From Paracoccaceae bacterium (GTDB lineage Bacteria > Pseudomonadota > Alphaproteobacteria > Rhodobacterales > Rhodobacteraceae): a DNA stretch of 60,740 bases. Each line of letters begins with the position of its first letter. The stretch's first letter is position 1. The notes beneath the pieces are model-generated. The model was not told the DNA's origin. It searched no databases and worked only from the letters and a program-made list of their open reading frames with translations. The DNA lies in NCBI GenBank assembly GCA_022822495.1, contig JAJEBQ010000047.1, positions 1 to 60,740 on the forward strand, read 5' to 3'. The position numbers and the translations under genes are program-made. Shown here piece by piece: positions 26,561 through 35,587 of the stretch.

Positions 26561-28039
26561 ATGCCAGAAATGGATATTGAAAAATTTGTTAATGCCCCTG
26601 GCCGAGATGATTTGGTTAAGGAAGTCAGGGAAAAGATAGATTCTTTGGGGGTCGAATATATCTACCTGCAATTTGTCTCGGTAACTGGAAAGATAATGGG
26701 TAAGGGCATTCCCGCTGACCACTGGGAACGCATTGCAAAAAAAGGCTTCCAGTTGGTTTATGGGGCAACTGTAAACTTATTCACAAATCGTCATGGAGAT
26801 TACCTGGGCTATGGTCCCGAAGCAGCCGAGTTGGTAGGTATCCCCGAACCTGAAACCATGATGCAATTACCATGGGAACCAAAAATTGCCCGGTTTTATT
26901 GCACCCTGTTTAGAAACAGAGAGGAGCCTGAAAATCCAGGTAGTTATCTGACAGCAGATTGTCGTGGTAACTTGCGGCGATTACATGATGCATTCCAGAG
27001 CCAGCATGGATTGCAATTAAGGATGGGAACCGAACCCGAAATGATGTGGTTGAAAAGAGGCGAGGATGGAAAACCTGATGGTGGATTCTCGAAGCCTTTC
27101 TGCTATCATATTGATCAATTTGAATCACTTCGACCCGTTTACATGAAGGTTATTGAGTATGCCCGGAAAATGGGCCTTGATATGATTCAAGGTGACCATG
27201 AAGATGCCCCTGGACAATTGGAACTCAACTGGGAGTTTGATGATGTCCTGAAGAATGCGGACAGATTGACGACTTATAGGCAAATATGTGCCCAGGTTGC
27301 GAGAGAATTCAATTTGATTGCATGCTTCATGTCCAAACCATTCATGGGGGTTTCGGCATCAGGGTGTCACCACAACCTTTCCTTATGGAGGGGAGGCGAA
27401 CAGACCTTCAGACAAATTGGTAATGATGCTAATAATTTACCGGGTATGCAGGATAATTACATGTATACGACAGGTGGTGAAAATACCTTTATGCCTGATT
27501 CGGACAACCCCAGGATGCCTGGTAAGGTTGGATTGATGTCTATTGGCGGTATCGTCAAGCATCTCAGGGCCTTAACTGCCGTCGGTTCATCCACGGTAAA
27601 TTCATACCGTCGCCTTTGGGATACAGGATTTTGGGCACCGGTATTTGCCGACTGGGGATTCCAAAATCGTACAACCGGATTAAGAGTTTCAGCTCCAGGG
27701 CGATTCGAATACAGGTCGGTTGATTCGATGGTAAATCCATACCTCATGGGTTCCGTTATTCTTGCCGCAGTTAAGGATGGTATTGAAAATAACCTGGATC
27801 CAGGTGAGCCCGAGGAAAGAAACATTTACGAAGCAATAAAAGCCGGAAAGGATGTCCGCAAATTGCCAATGTCTCTTGGTGAAGCTCTTGATGCATTGGC
27901 CAATGACGAGGTCATTCAAGGTGGTATGCCAGGTGAGATGTATCGCTTGTTCCACGAGTACAAAACGGACGAATGGGAAAGATTTATGCATACGGTCTCG
28001 GATTGGGATCAAGAGACATACATAGATTGTTTGCCATAA
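26561..28039 (+). CDS. Second type III glutamine-synthetase-like ligase
   Basis: Protein of 492 residues, longer than the first paralogue. Catalytic landmarks are QFVSVTGKIMGKGIPA, GTEPEMMWL, QGDHEDAPGQLELNWEFDD, SASGCHHNLSLW and PGRFEYRSVDSMVNPYL. The R-x-E-x-R segment seen in the first paralogue (NRVEIRLAD) is here RFEYRSVD, so the active-site edge that selects the amine differs. It directly precedes the GlxBCD trio, the position of glnT in the Sinorhizobium glnT-glxABCD cluster and of gmaS near mgsABC in methylotrophs. ATG at 26561 follows AGGAGG. Substrate not assignable. Confidence 0.87.
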   Translation: MPEMDIEKFVNAPGRDDLVKEVREKIDSLGVEYIYLQFVSVTGKIMGKGIPADHWERIAKKGFQLVYGATVNLFTNRHGDYLGYGPEAAELVGIPEPETMMQLPWEPKIARFYCTLFRNREEPENPGSYLTADCRGNLRRLHDAFQSQHGLQLRMGTEPEMMWLKRGEDGKPDGGFSKPFCYHIDQFESLRPVYMKVIEYARKMGLDMIQGDHEDAPGQLELNWEFDDVLKNADRLTTYRQICAQVAREFNLIACFMSKPFMGVSASGCHHNLSLWRGGEQTFRQIGNDANNLPGMQDNYMYTTGGENTFMPDSDNPRMPGKVGLMSIGGIVKHLRALTAVGSSTVNSYRRLWDTGFWAPVFADWGFQNRTTGLRVSAPGRFEYRSVDSMVNPYLMGSVILAAVKDGIENNLDPGEPEERNIYEAIKAGKDVRKLPMSLGEALDALANDEVIQGGMPGEMYRLFHEYKTDEWERFMHTVSDWDQETYIDCLP

Positions 28040-28108
28040 AAATAAATTATCTGACAGGGTATGCCAATACCCTGTTTCTTCTTAAACTTAAGTCGGAGTA
28101 AAAGTAAT

Positions 28109-29041
28109 ATGTGTGGAATAGCAGGAATAATACATCGGGGTAAAACTTCTGGTGTGGGGTCGGAAATGACCGATATGCTCCAAGCCCTAAAACATAGAGG
28201 ACCTGACTCAACGGGTTACGCGATTTATGGGGGTGATGGAGAAGGCGAACTCATCATGCGGGTGAAAGTTGCCGAACGAGAAGATATGGATAAGGGAAGT
28301 AAAATCAAGTTTCAAATCCGTGATCGTATTGATCAATTGGAAGGTATAATTCGCGAGCATGCTACCATAAAGTCCAAGGATCAGGCAACAGACTACGCGT
28401 TGAGATATTCTCTCTCTATCAATGACAAACCAACTGAAATGGCTGCGACCATAGAAGAACTGGAAGGGGTAGAAATCTTGTCTCTTGGGCGAAGGCTGGA
28501 ATTGGTCAAGGATTTGGGAGATGCCGCCGAAGTCGCAACTGATTACGATCTGAAGTCATTCAATGGCACCCATGCGATTGGACATACAAGAATGGCAACC
28601 GAATCAGATGTGGACATTAGGTCCGCCCATCCATATTGGGCATTTCCCTACAATGACATTTCCGTGGTTCATAACGGCCAGATTACCAATTATTGGATCA
28701 TGCGAAGAGAAATGGAACGAATGGGGCATAGATTTATGTCCAATTGCGATTCGGAACTTCTCGCGGTTTATACCGCCCATAACCTTACCAATGGGGAATC
28801 ACTTGAGGAAAGCCTGACCAAATCCATTCATGAAATTGATGGTGTCTTTACTTACCTTGTCGCAACCAGAGATGAATTGGGTATGGCCAAGGATACAATG
28901 GCTGCAAAACCACTTGTGTTATATGAAAGTGATGACTTGATTGCCATGGCGTCGGAAGAAGTGGCAATTCGTTCAATCTTACCCGAAGAAATTGATACTT
29001 ATGATCCCTATGATGAGGAGGTACGAGTATGGCATACCTAA
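28109..29041 (+). CDS. glxB: Class II glutamine amidotransferase subunit (GlxB/MgsA-like)
   Basis: Protein of 310 residues equivalent to the N-terminal amidotransferase domain of the large glutamate synthase subunit. MCGIAGIIHRGKT puts the nucleophilic cysteine at residue 2 after Met removal, which is why the ATG at 28109 (GGAG upstream) is chosen over the longer frame at 28061. ALKHRGPDSTGYAIYGG, GHTRMATESDVDIRSAHPY and VVHNGQITNYW complete the signature. In methylotrophs the equivalent trio makes N-methylglutamate from methylamine and 2-oxoglutarate. The next gene overlaps it by 13 bp. Confidence 0.88.
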   Translation: MCGIAGIIHRGKTSGVGSEMTDMLQALKHRGPDSTGYAIYGGDGEGELIMRVKVAEREDMDKGSKIKFQIRDRIDQLEGIIREHATIKSKDQATDYALRYSLSINDKPTEMAATIEELEGVEILSLGRRLELVKDLGDAAEVATDYDLKSFNGTHAIGHTRMATESDVDIRSAHPYWAFPYNDISVVHNGQITNYWIMRREMERMGHRFMSNCDSELLAVYTAHNLTNGESLEESLTKSIHEIDGVFTYLVATRDELGMAKDTMAAKPLVLYESDDLIAMASEEVAIRSILPEEIDTYDPYDEEVRVWHT

Positions 29042-29898
29042 GTGACGCTGAATTGAAGGAATTGACACAGGAGGAGCGAGTCAAGGCTCTTGGGATGACA
29101 ACGGAGCAATTGACCGGCAGGTCGATGGCTATTGAGTTTGACCCGGAAGAAGAAAAAAGGTTTACCTATCCTTGGGCCCCTGATGTTGATTATAACAAAC
29201 GGACAGAAATTGATGCCGATAATCTGACATCTACCGAGGTAAATACCAAGCTAAGAAGCCTCATGGCAGAAGGATATGGCTCCATTGTCATTCGAAATCC
29301 ACGTGGAAAACATGGCTTGGGGGTTGGTATACTGAGTCGCTTGAATCTCATTTTTGAAGGTTCGCTTGGCTATTTTGCCATAGGCTTGAACGACGGCCCC
29401 AACGTTCGAATTAATGGAAGGGTTGGCTGGTCCTGTGGTGAAAACATGATGTCGGGTTCGATTGTCATCGAAAAAAATGCCGGCTCAACATTTGGTGCTG
29501 CTATTCGGGGAGGCGATCTAGTCTGTAAAGGCTCGGTCGGTTCGAGAACCGGTATTGATATGAAAGGTGGAACAATCATCGTGGGGGGTGATACGGGAGC
29601 TCTATCCGGTTTCATGATGCAGCGTGGGCGTATGATTGTGTGCGGAAACGCTGGTAAAAACCTGGGAGATTCCATGTATGATGGGACTATTTTCATAGGT
29701 GGCAATATAAGAAGTCTCGGGGTTGATGCCGTTCCTGCCGAATTGACTGACTTGGACAAAAGTTGGCTAATTAGAAAGCTCGGGTTGTACGGCATGATAC
29801 CAGAGAAGGGTATCAAGCACTTCACAAAAATCGTGGCTGGTAAGCAATTGTGGAACTACGATAACCTGGAACCAACAGAAAAGAAATTGATTCTTTAA
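29029..29898 (+). CDS. glxC: GXGXG-domain glutamate-synthase-like subunit (GlxC/MgsB-like)
   Basis: Protein of 289 residues built on the beta-helical GXGXG domain found at the C-terminus of glutamate synthase: successive turns with GLGVGILSRL, GRVGWSCGENMMSGSIVIEKNAGSTF, GSVGSRTGIDMKGGTIIVGG and GALSGFMMQRGRMIVCGNAG. It has no catalytic residues of its own and acts as scaffold or regulator of the FMN subunit. ATG at 29029 follows GAGGAGG and overlaps the preceding gene. Confidence 0.88.
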   Translation: MAYLSDAELKELTQEERVKALGMTTEQLTGRSMAIEFDPEEEKRFTYPWAPDVDYNKRTEIDADNLTSTEVNTKLRSLMAEGYGSIVIRNPRGKHGLGVGILSRLNLIFEGSLGYFAIGLNDGPNVRINGRVGWSCGENMMSGSIVIEKNAGSTFGAAIRGGDLVCKGSVGSRTGIDMKGGTIIVGGDTGALSGFMMQRGRMIVCGNAGKNLGDSMYDGTIFIGGNIRSLGVDAVPAELTDLDKSWLIRKLGLYGMIPEKGIKHFTKIVAGKQLWNYDNLEPTEKKLIL

Positions 29899-29917
29899 AG
29901 TAGAAGGAGATTATTTG

Positions 29918-31282
29918 ATGTTAAAATCTGATGACAGTCAAAAACACCCCATGCAGAGAGACAGATATAATCTTGGCCGATCATTTGTCTTTCCCCCACA
30001 TGTCATTGATGACATACATGTCAAGTCAGAGTTGGGGCGGTATCGAATGCGTGGATTTTCTCTCTTCAAGAAAATTCCCCATTGGGATGATTTGACTTTT
30101 TTGCCAGGTACTCTGACACGATTTGTTATTGAAGGTTACCGTGAAAAATGTGATACCAAGACCGTCATAGGACCACGTGCCAAGCGACCTCTGGAACTTG
30201 ATATTCCTGTATATGTAACCGGCATGAGTTTTGGTGCCCTTTCCTATGAGGCAAAAACCGCGTTGGCTCGTGGTTCAACAATGGCTGGTACGGCGACCTG
30301 CTCAGGTGAAGGAGGCATGATTCCAGATGAAAGAAGATATTCATCCAAATGGTTCTATCAGTGTATTCAATCCCGTTATGGATTTAATCCCCATCACTTG
30401 GTTTTAGCCGATGGTTGTGAGTTTTTCATAGGCCAAGGATGTAAGGTTGGTTTGGGTGGCCATCTCATGGGCCAAAAAGTAACCGACCAGGTTGCGGAAA
30501 TGAGATCACTCCCCGCTGGTATCGATCAAAGATCGCCAGCACGACACCCGGACTGGTTGGGACCAGATGATCTGGCGTTAAAAATCCAGGAAATCAGGGA
30601 AGCGACGGATTGGCAGATTCCAATCCAGTTGAAATTGGGAGCCGCCCGCGTTTATGATGATGTAAGAATGGCTGTAAAATGTGATCCTGATTCCATCTAT
30701 ATTGATGGTATGGAAGGAGGAACTGGTGCTGGACCACACTTGGCAACCGAAGAGACTGGTGTTCCGGGTATGGCAGCGATTCGTCAGGCCAGGAAGGCAA
30801 TTGATGACCTTGGAATGAAGGGTAAGATAAGTCTTGTTTATGCCGGGGGCATAAGAAATGGTGCCGATGTTGCCAAGGCCATAGCCTTGGGAGCTGATGC
30901 CATAGCCTTGGGGCACTCAGTCATGATGGCCTTGAATTGTAACAAGGATATACCAGAGGCAAACTTTCAGGAAGAAATGGGTGTTGAACCTGGTTATTGC
31001 TATCATTGCCATACAGGTCGATGCCCGGTTGGAGTTGCAACACAGGATCCAGCATTGCGATCACGACTTGATCCAGATGAGGCCGCAGAAAGAGTTTACA
31101 ACTTTCTCCATACCTTGACCATTGAAGCACAATTGTTTGCACGGGCCTGCGGCAAGACAAATATTCATTCGCTGGAGGTCGAGGACTTGGCGGCATTAAC
31201 TATGGAAGCTTCGGCTATGGCTGGTGTTCCCTTGGCTGGGACCAACCATACCGTAGGCATAGAAGACTATCACCATTTGTAA
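29918..31282 (+). CDS. glxD: FMN-binding glutamate-synthase-like subunit (GlxD/MgsC-like)
   Basis: Protein of 454 residues equal to the central FMN domain of glutamate synthase. TGMSFGALSYEAKTAL near residue 100, GEGGMIPDERRY, IDGMEGGTGAGPHLA (FMN phosphate region) and SLVYAGGIRNGADVAKA are seen. The cysteines of YCYHCHTGRCPVGVATQ fit the 3Fe-4S cluster site. It performs the ammonia- or amine-dependent reduction of 2-oxoglutarate. The ATG at 29918 is used rather than the TTG just before it; AGAAGGAG lies upstream. Confidence 0.9.
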   Translation: MLKSDDSQKHPMQRDRYNLGRSFVFPPHVIDDIHVKSELGRYRMRGFSLFKKIPHWDDLTFLPGTLTRFVIEGYREKCDTKTVIGPRAKRPLELDIPVYVTGMSFGALSYEAKTALARGSTMAGTATCSGEGGMIPDERRYSSKWFYQCIQSRYGFNPHHLVLADGCEFFIGQGCKVGLGGHLMGQKVTDQVAEMRSLPAGIDQRSPARHPDWLGPDDLALKIQEIREATDWQIPIQLKLGAARVYDDVRMAVKCDPDSIYIDGMEGGTGAGPHLATEETGVPGMAAIRQARKAIDDLGMKGKISLVYAGGIRNGADVAKAIALGADAIALGHSVMMALNCNKDIPEANFQEEMGVEPGYCYHCHTGRCPVGVATQDPALRSRLDPDEAAERVYNFLHTLTIEAQLFARACGKTNIHSLEVEDLAALTMEASAMAGVPLAGTNHTVGIEDYHHL

Positions 31283-31293
31283 GGAGTAAATGG

Positions 31294-31707
31294 ATGGCTG
31301 GAACAAAATATAGAGGATCGGAAATTTCTGATGTTGATCAGTTCATTAAGGATAAGGATGGGCTTGGATCAGAGCGGGAGGTTGAGATTGGACAGCATAT
31401 CGGTTATCGTTACGATGTAAATCTGGTTCCCGATTATGAGCGTCTGACGCCTTTTCTTAAGGATTATCTTGAAGTCATGGGGTGGGATGACCTTAATTGG
31501 CTGGAAGATGTTCACATGGGTTATGAAGATGGCAAACCGGCCGTATTCGATCGCAATATCAATGGCTGGGTAAGAGTACCGGATTCCATCAGTTTGCCTG
31601 ATAACCAGCAGGACAGGGATATGATAGCTCGGGAATTGCTTGTCAAGTTTCAAATGTCTGACCGCCATCCTCTGGTCTTGCTGAGAAAGGCATATATGAA
31701 GTTCTGA
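31294..31707 (+). CDS. Conserved-looking small protein of unknown function in the glx operon
   Basis: Protein of 137 residues, 11 bp after glxD and 2 bp before the amidase, with a strong AAGGAG. It is acidic and soluble, with many aromatic residues (DYERLTPFLKDYLEVMGWDDLNW) and a C-terminal HPLVLLRKAYMKF. No signal peptide, metal motif or domain is recognised. Tight placement argues for a subunit or accessory of the GlxBCD enzyme or a neighbouring oxidoreductase. Confidence 0.75.
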   Translation: MAGTKYRGSEISDVDQFIKDKDGLGSEREVEIGQHIGYRYDVNLVPDYERLTPFLKDYLEVMGWDDLNWLEDVHMGYEDGKPAVFDRNINGWVRVPDSISLPDNQQDRDMIARELLVKFQMSDRHPLVLLRKAYMKF

Positions 31708-31709
31708 GT

Positions 31710-32525
31710 ATGACCCAAGTTGCCTGTCTTCAGTTGGCCCCTAGGGCGAGTTTTGAGGAAGCAGAGACGGAGATACTCACCTATTTTCCTGCCGCTGCGA
31801 AAAATGGGGTCAAATTCATTTTTCTGCCCGAGTATTGCGGTGGCTTGAAGAGCGAAAATGGATTGCTTGCCCCACCCGTGGCGAAAGAGGAAGATCACCC
31901 GATTCTCCAGAAACTGCTTGAGTTGGCCAGGCAAGAACAACTTTGGGTCTTGATTGGGTCAATTGCGATTGAAGGTCCAGGCAAACTATTCAGGAACAGA
32001 TCTTTTGTCATCAATGATCAAGGCGAGATTGTAACTCGGTATGACAAGATTCACCTCTTTGACATCAAGCTTTCCGAAACCCTTGAATACAAAGAAAGTG
32101 CAGTAGTTGAACCGGGCGCCAAGGGGGTCATAGCCCAAACCAATGTTGGAGCACTCGGATTATCCGTTTGTTATGATCTCAGATTTCCTCATCTTTACAG
32201 GGACCTGGCCCAAACTGGTGCCGATGTTCTAACTGTTCCTGCGGCCTTTATAAAAACTACAGGTGAAGCCCACTGGCATGTTCTTAACAGAGCGAGAGCA
32301 ATTGAGAATTGTTCCTATGTAATTTCGCCCTGCGCTGTTGGTGACATACCTGGAGGTGGACAAAGTTATGGACATTCACTCATTATTGATCCTTGGGGCA
32401 CAGTCTTGGCAGATGGTGGAGACAAACCCGGTATCATTACGGCAAATGTAGATATTGCGAAAGCACGGGAAATGAGACAAAAAATACCTAGTCTTGGCCA
32501 TGATAGGGAATACACAATCAACTAA
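31710..32525 (+). CDS. Carbon-nitrogen hydrolase (nitrilase superfamily, Nit/omega-amidase-like)
   Basis: Cytoplasmic amidase of 271 residues with the complete Glu-Lys-Cys triad: E41 in FLPEYCGG, K113 in YDKIHLFD and C154 in GLSVCYDLRFPHLYR. The YDLRFPHLYR and HWHVLNRARAIENCSYV segments place it in the Nit1/Nit2 branch, whose members hydrolyse deaminated glutathione or alpha-ketoglutaramate. In a cluster with glutamine-type ligases and a glutamate synthase, removing an omega-amide from a keto-acid or gamma-glutamyl product is a sensible role (inference). Confidence 0.88.
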   Translation: MTQVACLQLAPRASFEEAETEILTYFPAAAKNGVKFIFLPEYCGGLKSENGLLAPPVAKEEDHPILQKLLELARQEQLWVLIGSIAIEGPGKLFRNRSFVINDQGEIVTRYDKIHLFDIKLSETLEYKESAVVEPGAKGVIAQTNVGALGLSVCYDLRFPHLYRDLAQTGADVLTVPAAFIKTTGEAHWHVLNRARAIENCSYVISPCAVGDIPGGGQSYGHSLIIDPWGTVLADGGDKPGIITANVDIAKAREMRQKIPSLGHDREYTIN

Positions 32526-32541
32526 GTGATAAAGAGCCTAG

Positions 32542-33132
32542 ATGAATTACTTTTTTTCCACCGGGGAAAACAATACAAGACAAGTTTCATTACAGGATGA
32601 ATTCCTGAAATGGCAGTGTCGTCTGCGTCAAATCATTGTTCGTGAAAATGGCGGGAAACCTGATCCCTCCATTATACCACTCGTTCATTCACCCCAGGGA
32701 AGCTGGGAAGCGTTTCCGGTAATCACTATTTTATGTCGAAAATTGCATCATTCTGTTACTCCCGAGATGCATCACATGGCCAAATCCGCCAATGATCCTG
32801 TACAGGTCAGAGACAAAGCCCTGAAATTCTTTGCTGAAAGATATTACCAGCAACCCGAGCAATTTTCAGATACTCTGACAGCAACTTTTGATGAAAACTC
32901 GCAAAATTATAAGAAATTGGTACAATTAGACTCCTGCAACTTGCATTTTGAGGTTTTTAACAAGAGTTACACCTTGGCTTGCAAGATGGAATGGTTTTCC
33001 ACGAGGGATTATTATTGGCAAGCAACTTATTGGCATAATCTATTGTTCAATCCCAACCTGGCCCCAACAATCAAGGTTGTGGGTTTTTCACCGGATTGGA
33101 ATAAAACAGAACAAATTCAGGGGAAGAAGTAA
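32542..33132 (+). CDS. Protein of unknown function preceding the GcvT fusion
   Basis: Protein of 196 residues whose TAA stop is directly followed by the ATG of the fusion gene. It is soluble, rich in aromatic residues (FSTRDYYWQATYWHNLLFNP) and has paired histidines (KLHHSVTPEMHHM) that could bind metal. No family recognised. Start ATG at 32542 lacks a good ribosome site (GAGCCTAG upstream). Placement suggests function with the DUF1989-GcvT protein. Confidence 0.7.
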   Translation: MNYFFSTGENNTRQVSLQDEFLKWQCRLRQIIVRENGGKPDPSIIPLVHSPQGSWEAFPVITILCRKLHHSVTPEMHHMAKSANDPVQVRDKALKFFAERYYQQPEQFSDTLTATFDENSQNYKKLVQLDSCNLHFEVFNKSYTLACKMEWFSTRDYYWQATYWHNLLFNPNLAPTIKVVGFSPDWNKTEQIQGKK

Positions 33133-35529
33133 ATGGAGGTACCAATTTCACCAACCCTCCAAGACAAGGCAAGATATGAAGTGCCCTTTGAAAGGGGAGG
33201 GATTATTGAACCGGGCAGACCCATCTTGCATCCTGGTACGGAAAGATATGTGATTCCAGGGGGTGGCAGCAGAACCATTCCCATCTGGGAGGGGGATGAG
33301 ATAGGCCTTTTGAACCTGGAGGGCAACCAATCCATCGAGATGGTCTTATTTGATGTTGAGGGGAAATCTGATGCCGGTTTTCTGGGTTCTAAAGGATCGG
33401 GTAAACCAAAAGGTATTCTTGAGTTGATTAAACATCCTTTACCCGGGCAGGATTTTCCCTTGGAAGCCCTGCACAAAGCTGACATCAGAATTGAAGAAGG
33501 TGATGCCATTTCCCTTCATGGGTTAGGTACTCCACCTGGTCAATTGGACATCTTTTTTTCATTAAAGAGCGGGACCCTGATTGTGGCCTTGCCTGGTTCA
33601 CCGATGATTCCATGGGAACAAAACACCTTAACAGAGGTTGCCTTGTACGTAAAGAGAGCCAACGCGGTTGATAATATTTTTCAATTGAAGGCACCGCCCC
33701 CACTCGCTGATCCCATTGTGGACAGTAATATTTTACCGGGCGAAGCATTTGTTTACGAAGTCAAGGCTGGTGAATACATCCAAATACTTGATGTGCAGGG
33801 TAGGGAGTGCTCAGATTTTCAGGCATTCGCAATGCGTGATTTGGACAAGGGGTTGGAACGGGAAATAGATCCCACCGCCACGAGGTCACTTGGGGGAACC
33901 GTATATCCGACCCCAGGATTGTATTCAAAATTTTTCAATGTTGATTTTGACCCACTCGTACAAATTGTTCAGGATACTTGCGGTCGGCATGATGCTTTTG
34001 GCTTGGCCTGTACGGCCAAATACTACGAAGACATGGGATATCCCGGCCACAAGAATTGTTCCGAGAATATGTCACTAAAGCTGGCTCATTATGATATAAG
34101 ACAACGTGAAGGATGGCCCGCGATTAATTTCTTTTTCAATACGGCATTGGAAAATAATCATGCTATGATGATGGACGATCCCTGGTCCCGACCAGGCGAT
34201 TATGTTTTGCTTAAGGCTCTTACTGATTTGGTTTGTGTTTCGACCGGCTGTCCTTGCGATATTGACTCGGCCAATGGATGGAATCCAACTGATATACAGG
34301 TACGCACCTACAGTCAGAACGAAGATTTCAGAGCATCCATAGGCTATAGAAAGACACCGGAGGGGGAAATGGTTGAAACAAAAAAAACCAGTTTTTTTGA
34401 CAGTTTTGCCAAACACACACGTGATTTTGTCGAATACAGTGGATATTGGCTTGCCAACACAATGACAAATCATGGAGCTATAAGCGAGTATTGGGGGTGT
34501 CGTGAAAATGTAATCGTAACAGATTTGTCGCCACTCAGAAAATATGAAGTTACCGGTCCGGATGCAGAGAAACTGTTACAGTGGTGTTTAACTCGTGATA
34601 TCAGGAAACTTTCGAACAGGCAGGTGGTTTACACCGCCATGTGCTATGAACATGGCGGCATGATTGATGATGGAACTGTATACCGTTTACAGGATACGAA
34701 TTTCAGATGGGTCGGTGGTAACGATGATTCAGGATTATGGCTTCAACAACAGGCAAAGGAACAAGGCCTGAATGCCTGGATTAGAAACTCGTCCGACCAT
34801 TTGCATAATCTGGCAGTTCAGGGACCAAAATCCAGGGATGTTGTAAAGAAGGTATTCTGGACACCACCTGTCGAATCGACCATTGAGGAGCTTGGGTGGT
34901 TCCGATTTACCATAGCCCGGATTGGTGGACCCAAAGGTGCCGCCTGTATCATCAGTAGAACTGGGTATACAGGGGAACTTGGTTATGAAATATTTTGCCA
35001 TCCCAAGGATGCCACAAAAGTATTTGATGCTGTATGGAATGCTGGACAGGAATTCGGTATCATACCCCTCGGATTGGAGGCATTGGATTTATTGCGGATA
35101 GAAGCGGGTCTTATTTTTGCAGGTTATGAGTTTTCAGATCAAACAGATCCTTTTGAGGCCGGAATAGGTTTCACTGTACCTTTGGCGACCAAGAAAGATG
35201 ATTTTATTGGACGAAAGTCATTGGAAAACAGAATGCAACATCCGGTTCGAAAGCTTGTTGGGCTAGATATTGAGGGTGGACAAGTACCTTCTAGCGGTGA
35301 TTGTATTCGAATGGGCAAAGGCCAGGTGGGAGAAATTACCTCAGCTATGAAATCCCCAGTTTTAGGCAAAACGATTGCTCTTGCCAGGGTGGATATAGTA
35401 CATTGTGAAGTTGGAATAGAACTGGAGGTTGGGCAGTTGGATGGGCAACAGAAGCGTCTGAAAGCAGTCGTCGTTCCATTTCCGCATTTTGATCCAAAGA
35501 AACAACGGGTACGAGGAGACTACTCCTAA
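33133..35529 (+). CDS. DUF1989-GcvT fusion protein (aminomethyltransferase-like)
   Basis: Protein of 798 residues. Residues 1-190 form a degenerate, cupin-like half (YVIPGGGSRTIPIWEGD) and residues about 200-420 a full DUF1989 (urea-carboxylase-associated) domain, with GEYIQILDVQGRECSDFQAF, CGRHDAFGLACTAKYYEDMG and STGCPCDIDSANGWNPTD. From about 440 the chain is an aminomethyltransferase: KYEVTGPDAEKLLQWCLTRD, TAMCYEHGGMIDDGTVYRL, GRTGYTGELGYEIF-like ISRTGYTGELGYEIF and LDLLRIEAGLIFAGYEF. The GcvT part should move a one-carbon unit to tetrahydrofolate from an N-methyl substrate. DUF1989 has no settled reaction. Last gene of the cluster. Confidence 0.88.
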   Translation: MEVPISPTLQDKARYEVPFERGGIIEPGRPILHPGTERYVIPGGGSRTIPIWEGDEIGLLNLEGNQSIEMVLFDVEGKSDAGFLGSKGSGKPKGILELIKHPLPGQDFPLEALHKADIRIEEGDAISLHGLGTPPGQLDIFFSLKSGTLIVALPGSPMIPWEQNTLTEVALYVKRANAVDNIFQLKAPPPLADPIVDSNILPGEAFVYEVKAGEYIQILDVQGRECSDFQAFAMRDLDKGLEREIDPTATRSLGGTVYPTPGLYSKFFNVDFDPLVQIVQDTCGRHDAFGLACTAKYYEDMGYPGHKNCSENMSLKLAHYDIRQREGWPAINFFFNTALENNHAMMMDDPWSRPGDYVLLKALTDLVCVSTGCPCDIDSANGWNPTDIQVRTYSQNEDFRASIGYRKTPEGEMVETKKTSFFDSFAKHTRDFVEYSGYWLANTMTNHGAISEYWGCRENVIVTDLSPLRKYEVTGPDAEKLLQWCLTRDIRKLSNRQVVYTAMCYEHGGMIDDGTVYRLQDTNFRWVGGNDDSGLWLQQQAKEQGLNAWIRNSSDHLHNLAVQGPKSRDVVKKVFWTPPVESTIEELGWFRFTIARIGGPKGAACIISRTGYTGELGYEIFCHPKDATKVFDAVWNAGQEFGIIPLGLEALDLLRIEAGLIFAGYEFSDQTDPFEAGIGFTVPLATKKDDFIGRKSLENRMQHPVRKLVGLDIEGGQVPSSGDCIRMGKGQVGEITSAMKSPVLGKTIALARVDIVHCEVGIELEVGQLDGQQKRLKAVVVPFPHFDPKKQRVRGDYS

Positions 35530-35551
35530 ACCTCCTCAGAAACTGATCGTT

Positions 35552-35574
35552 TGGCTTATTGATTTAATAAAGCC
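35552..35574. terminator. Putative bidirectional terminator
   Basis: TGGCTTATT, loop GATTT and AATAAAGCCA form an imperfect stem between the convergent GcvT-fusion gene (stop 35529) and sugar dehydrogenase (stop 35588). AT-rich flanks fit, but no long T-run follows on either strand. Confidence 0.45.
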
Positions 35575-35587
35575 AGTATTTTCGGAG

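Noticed and set aside
25194..35529. Complete N-methylglutamate pathway
   Set aside because: GlxBCD and GS-like genes fit, but the four mgd subunits are absent from the cluster. The separate soxBDAG could serve, so I report the similarity but not the identity.
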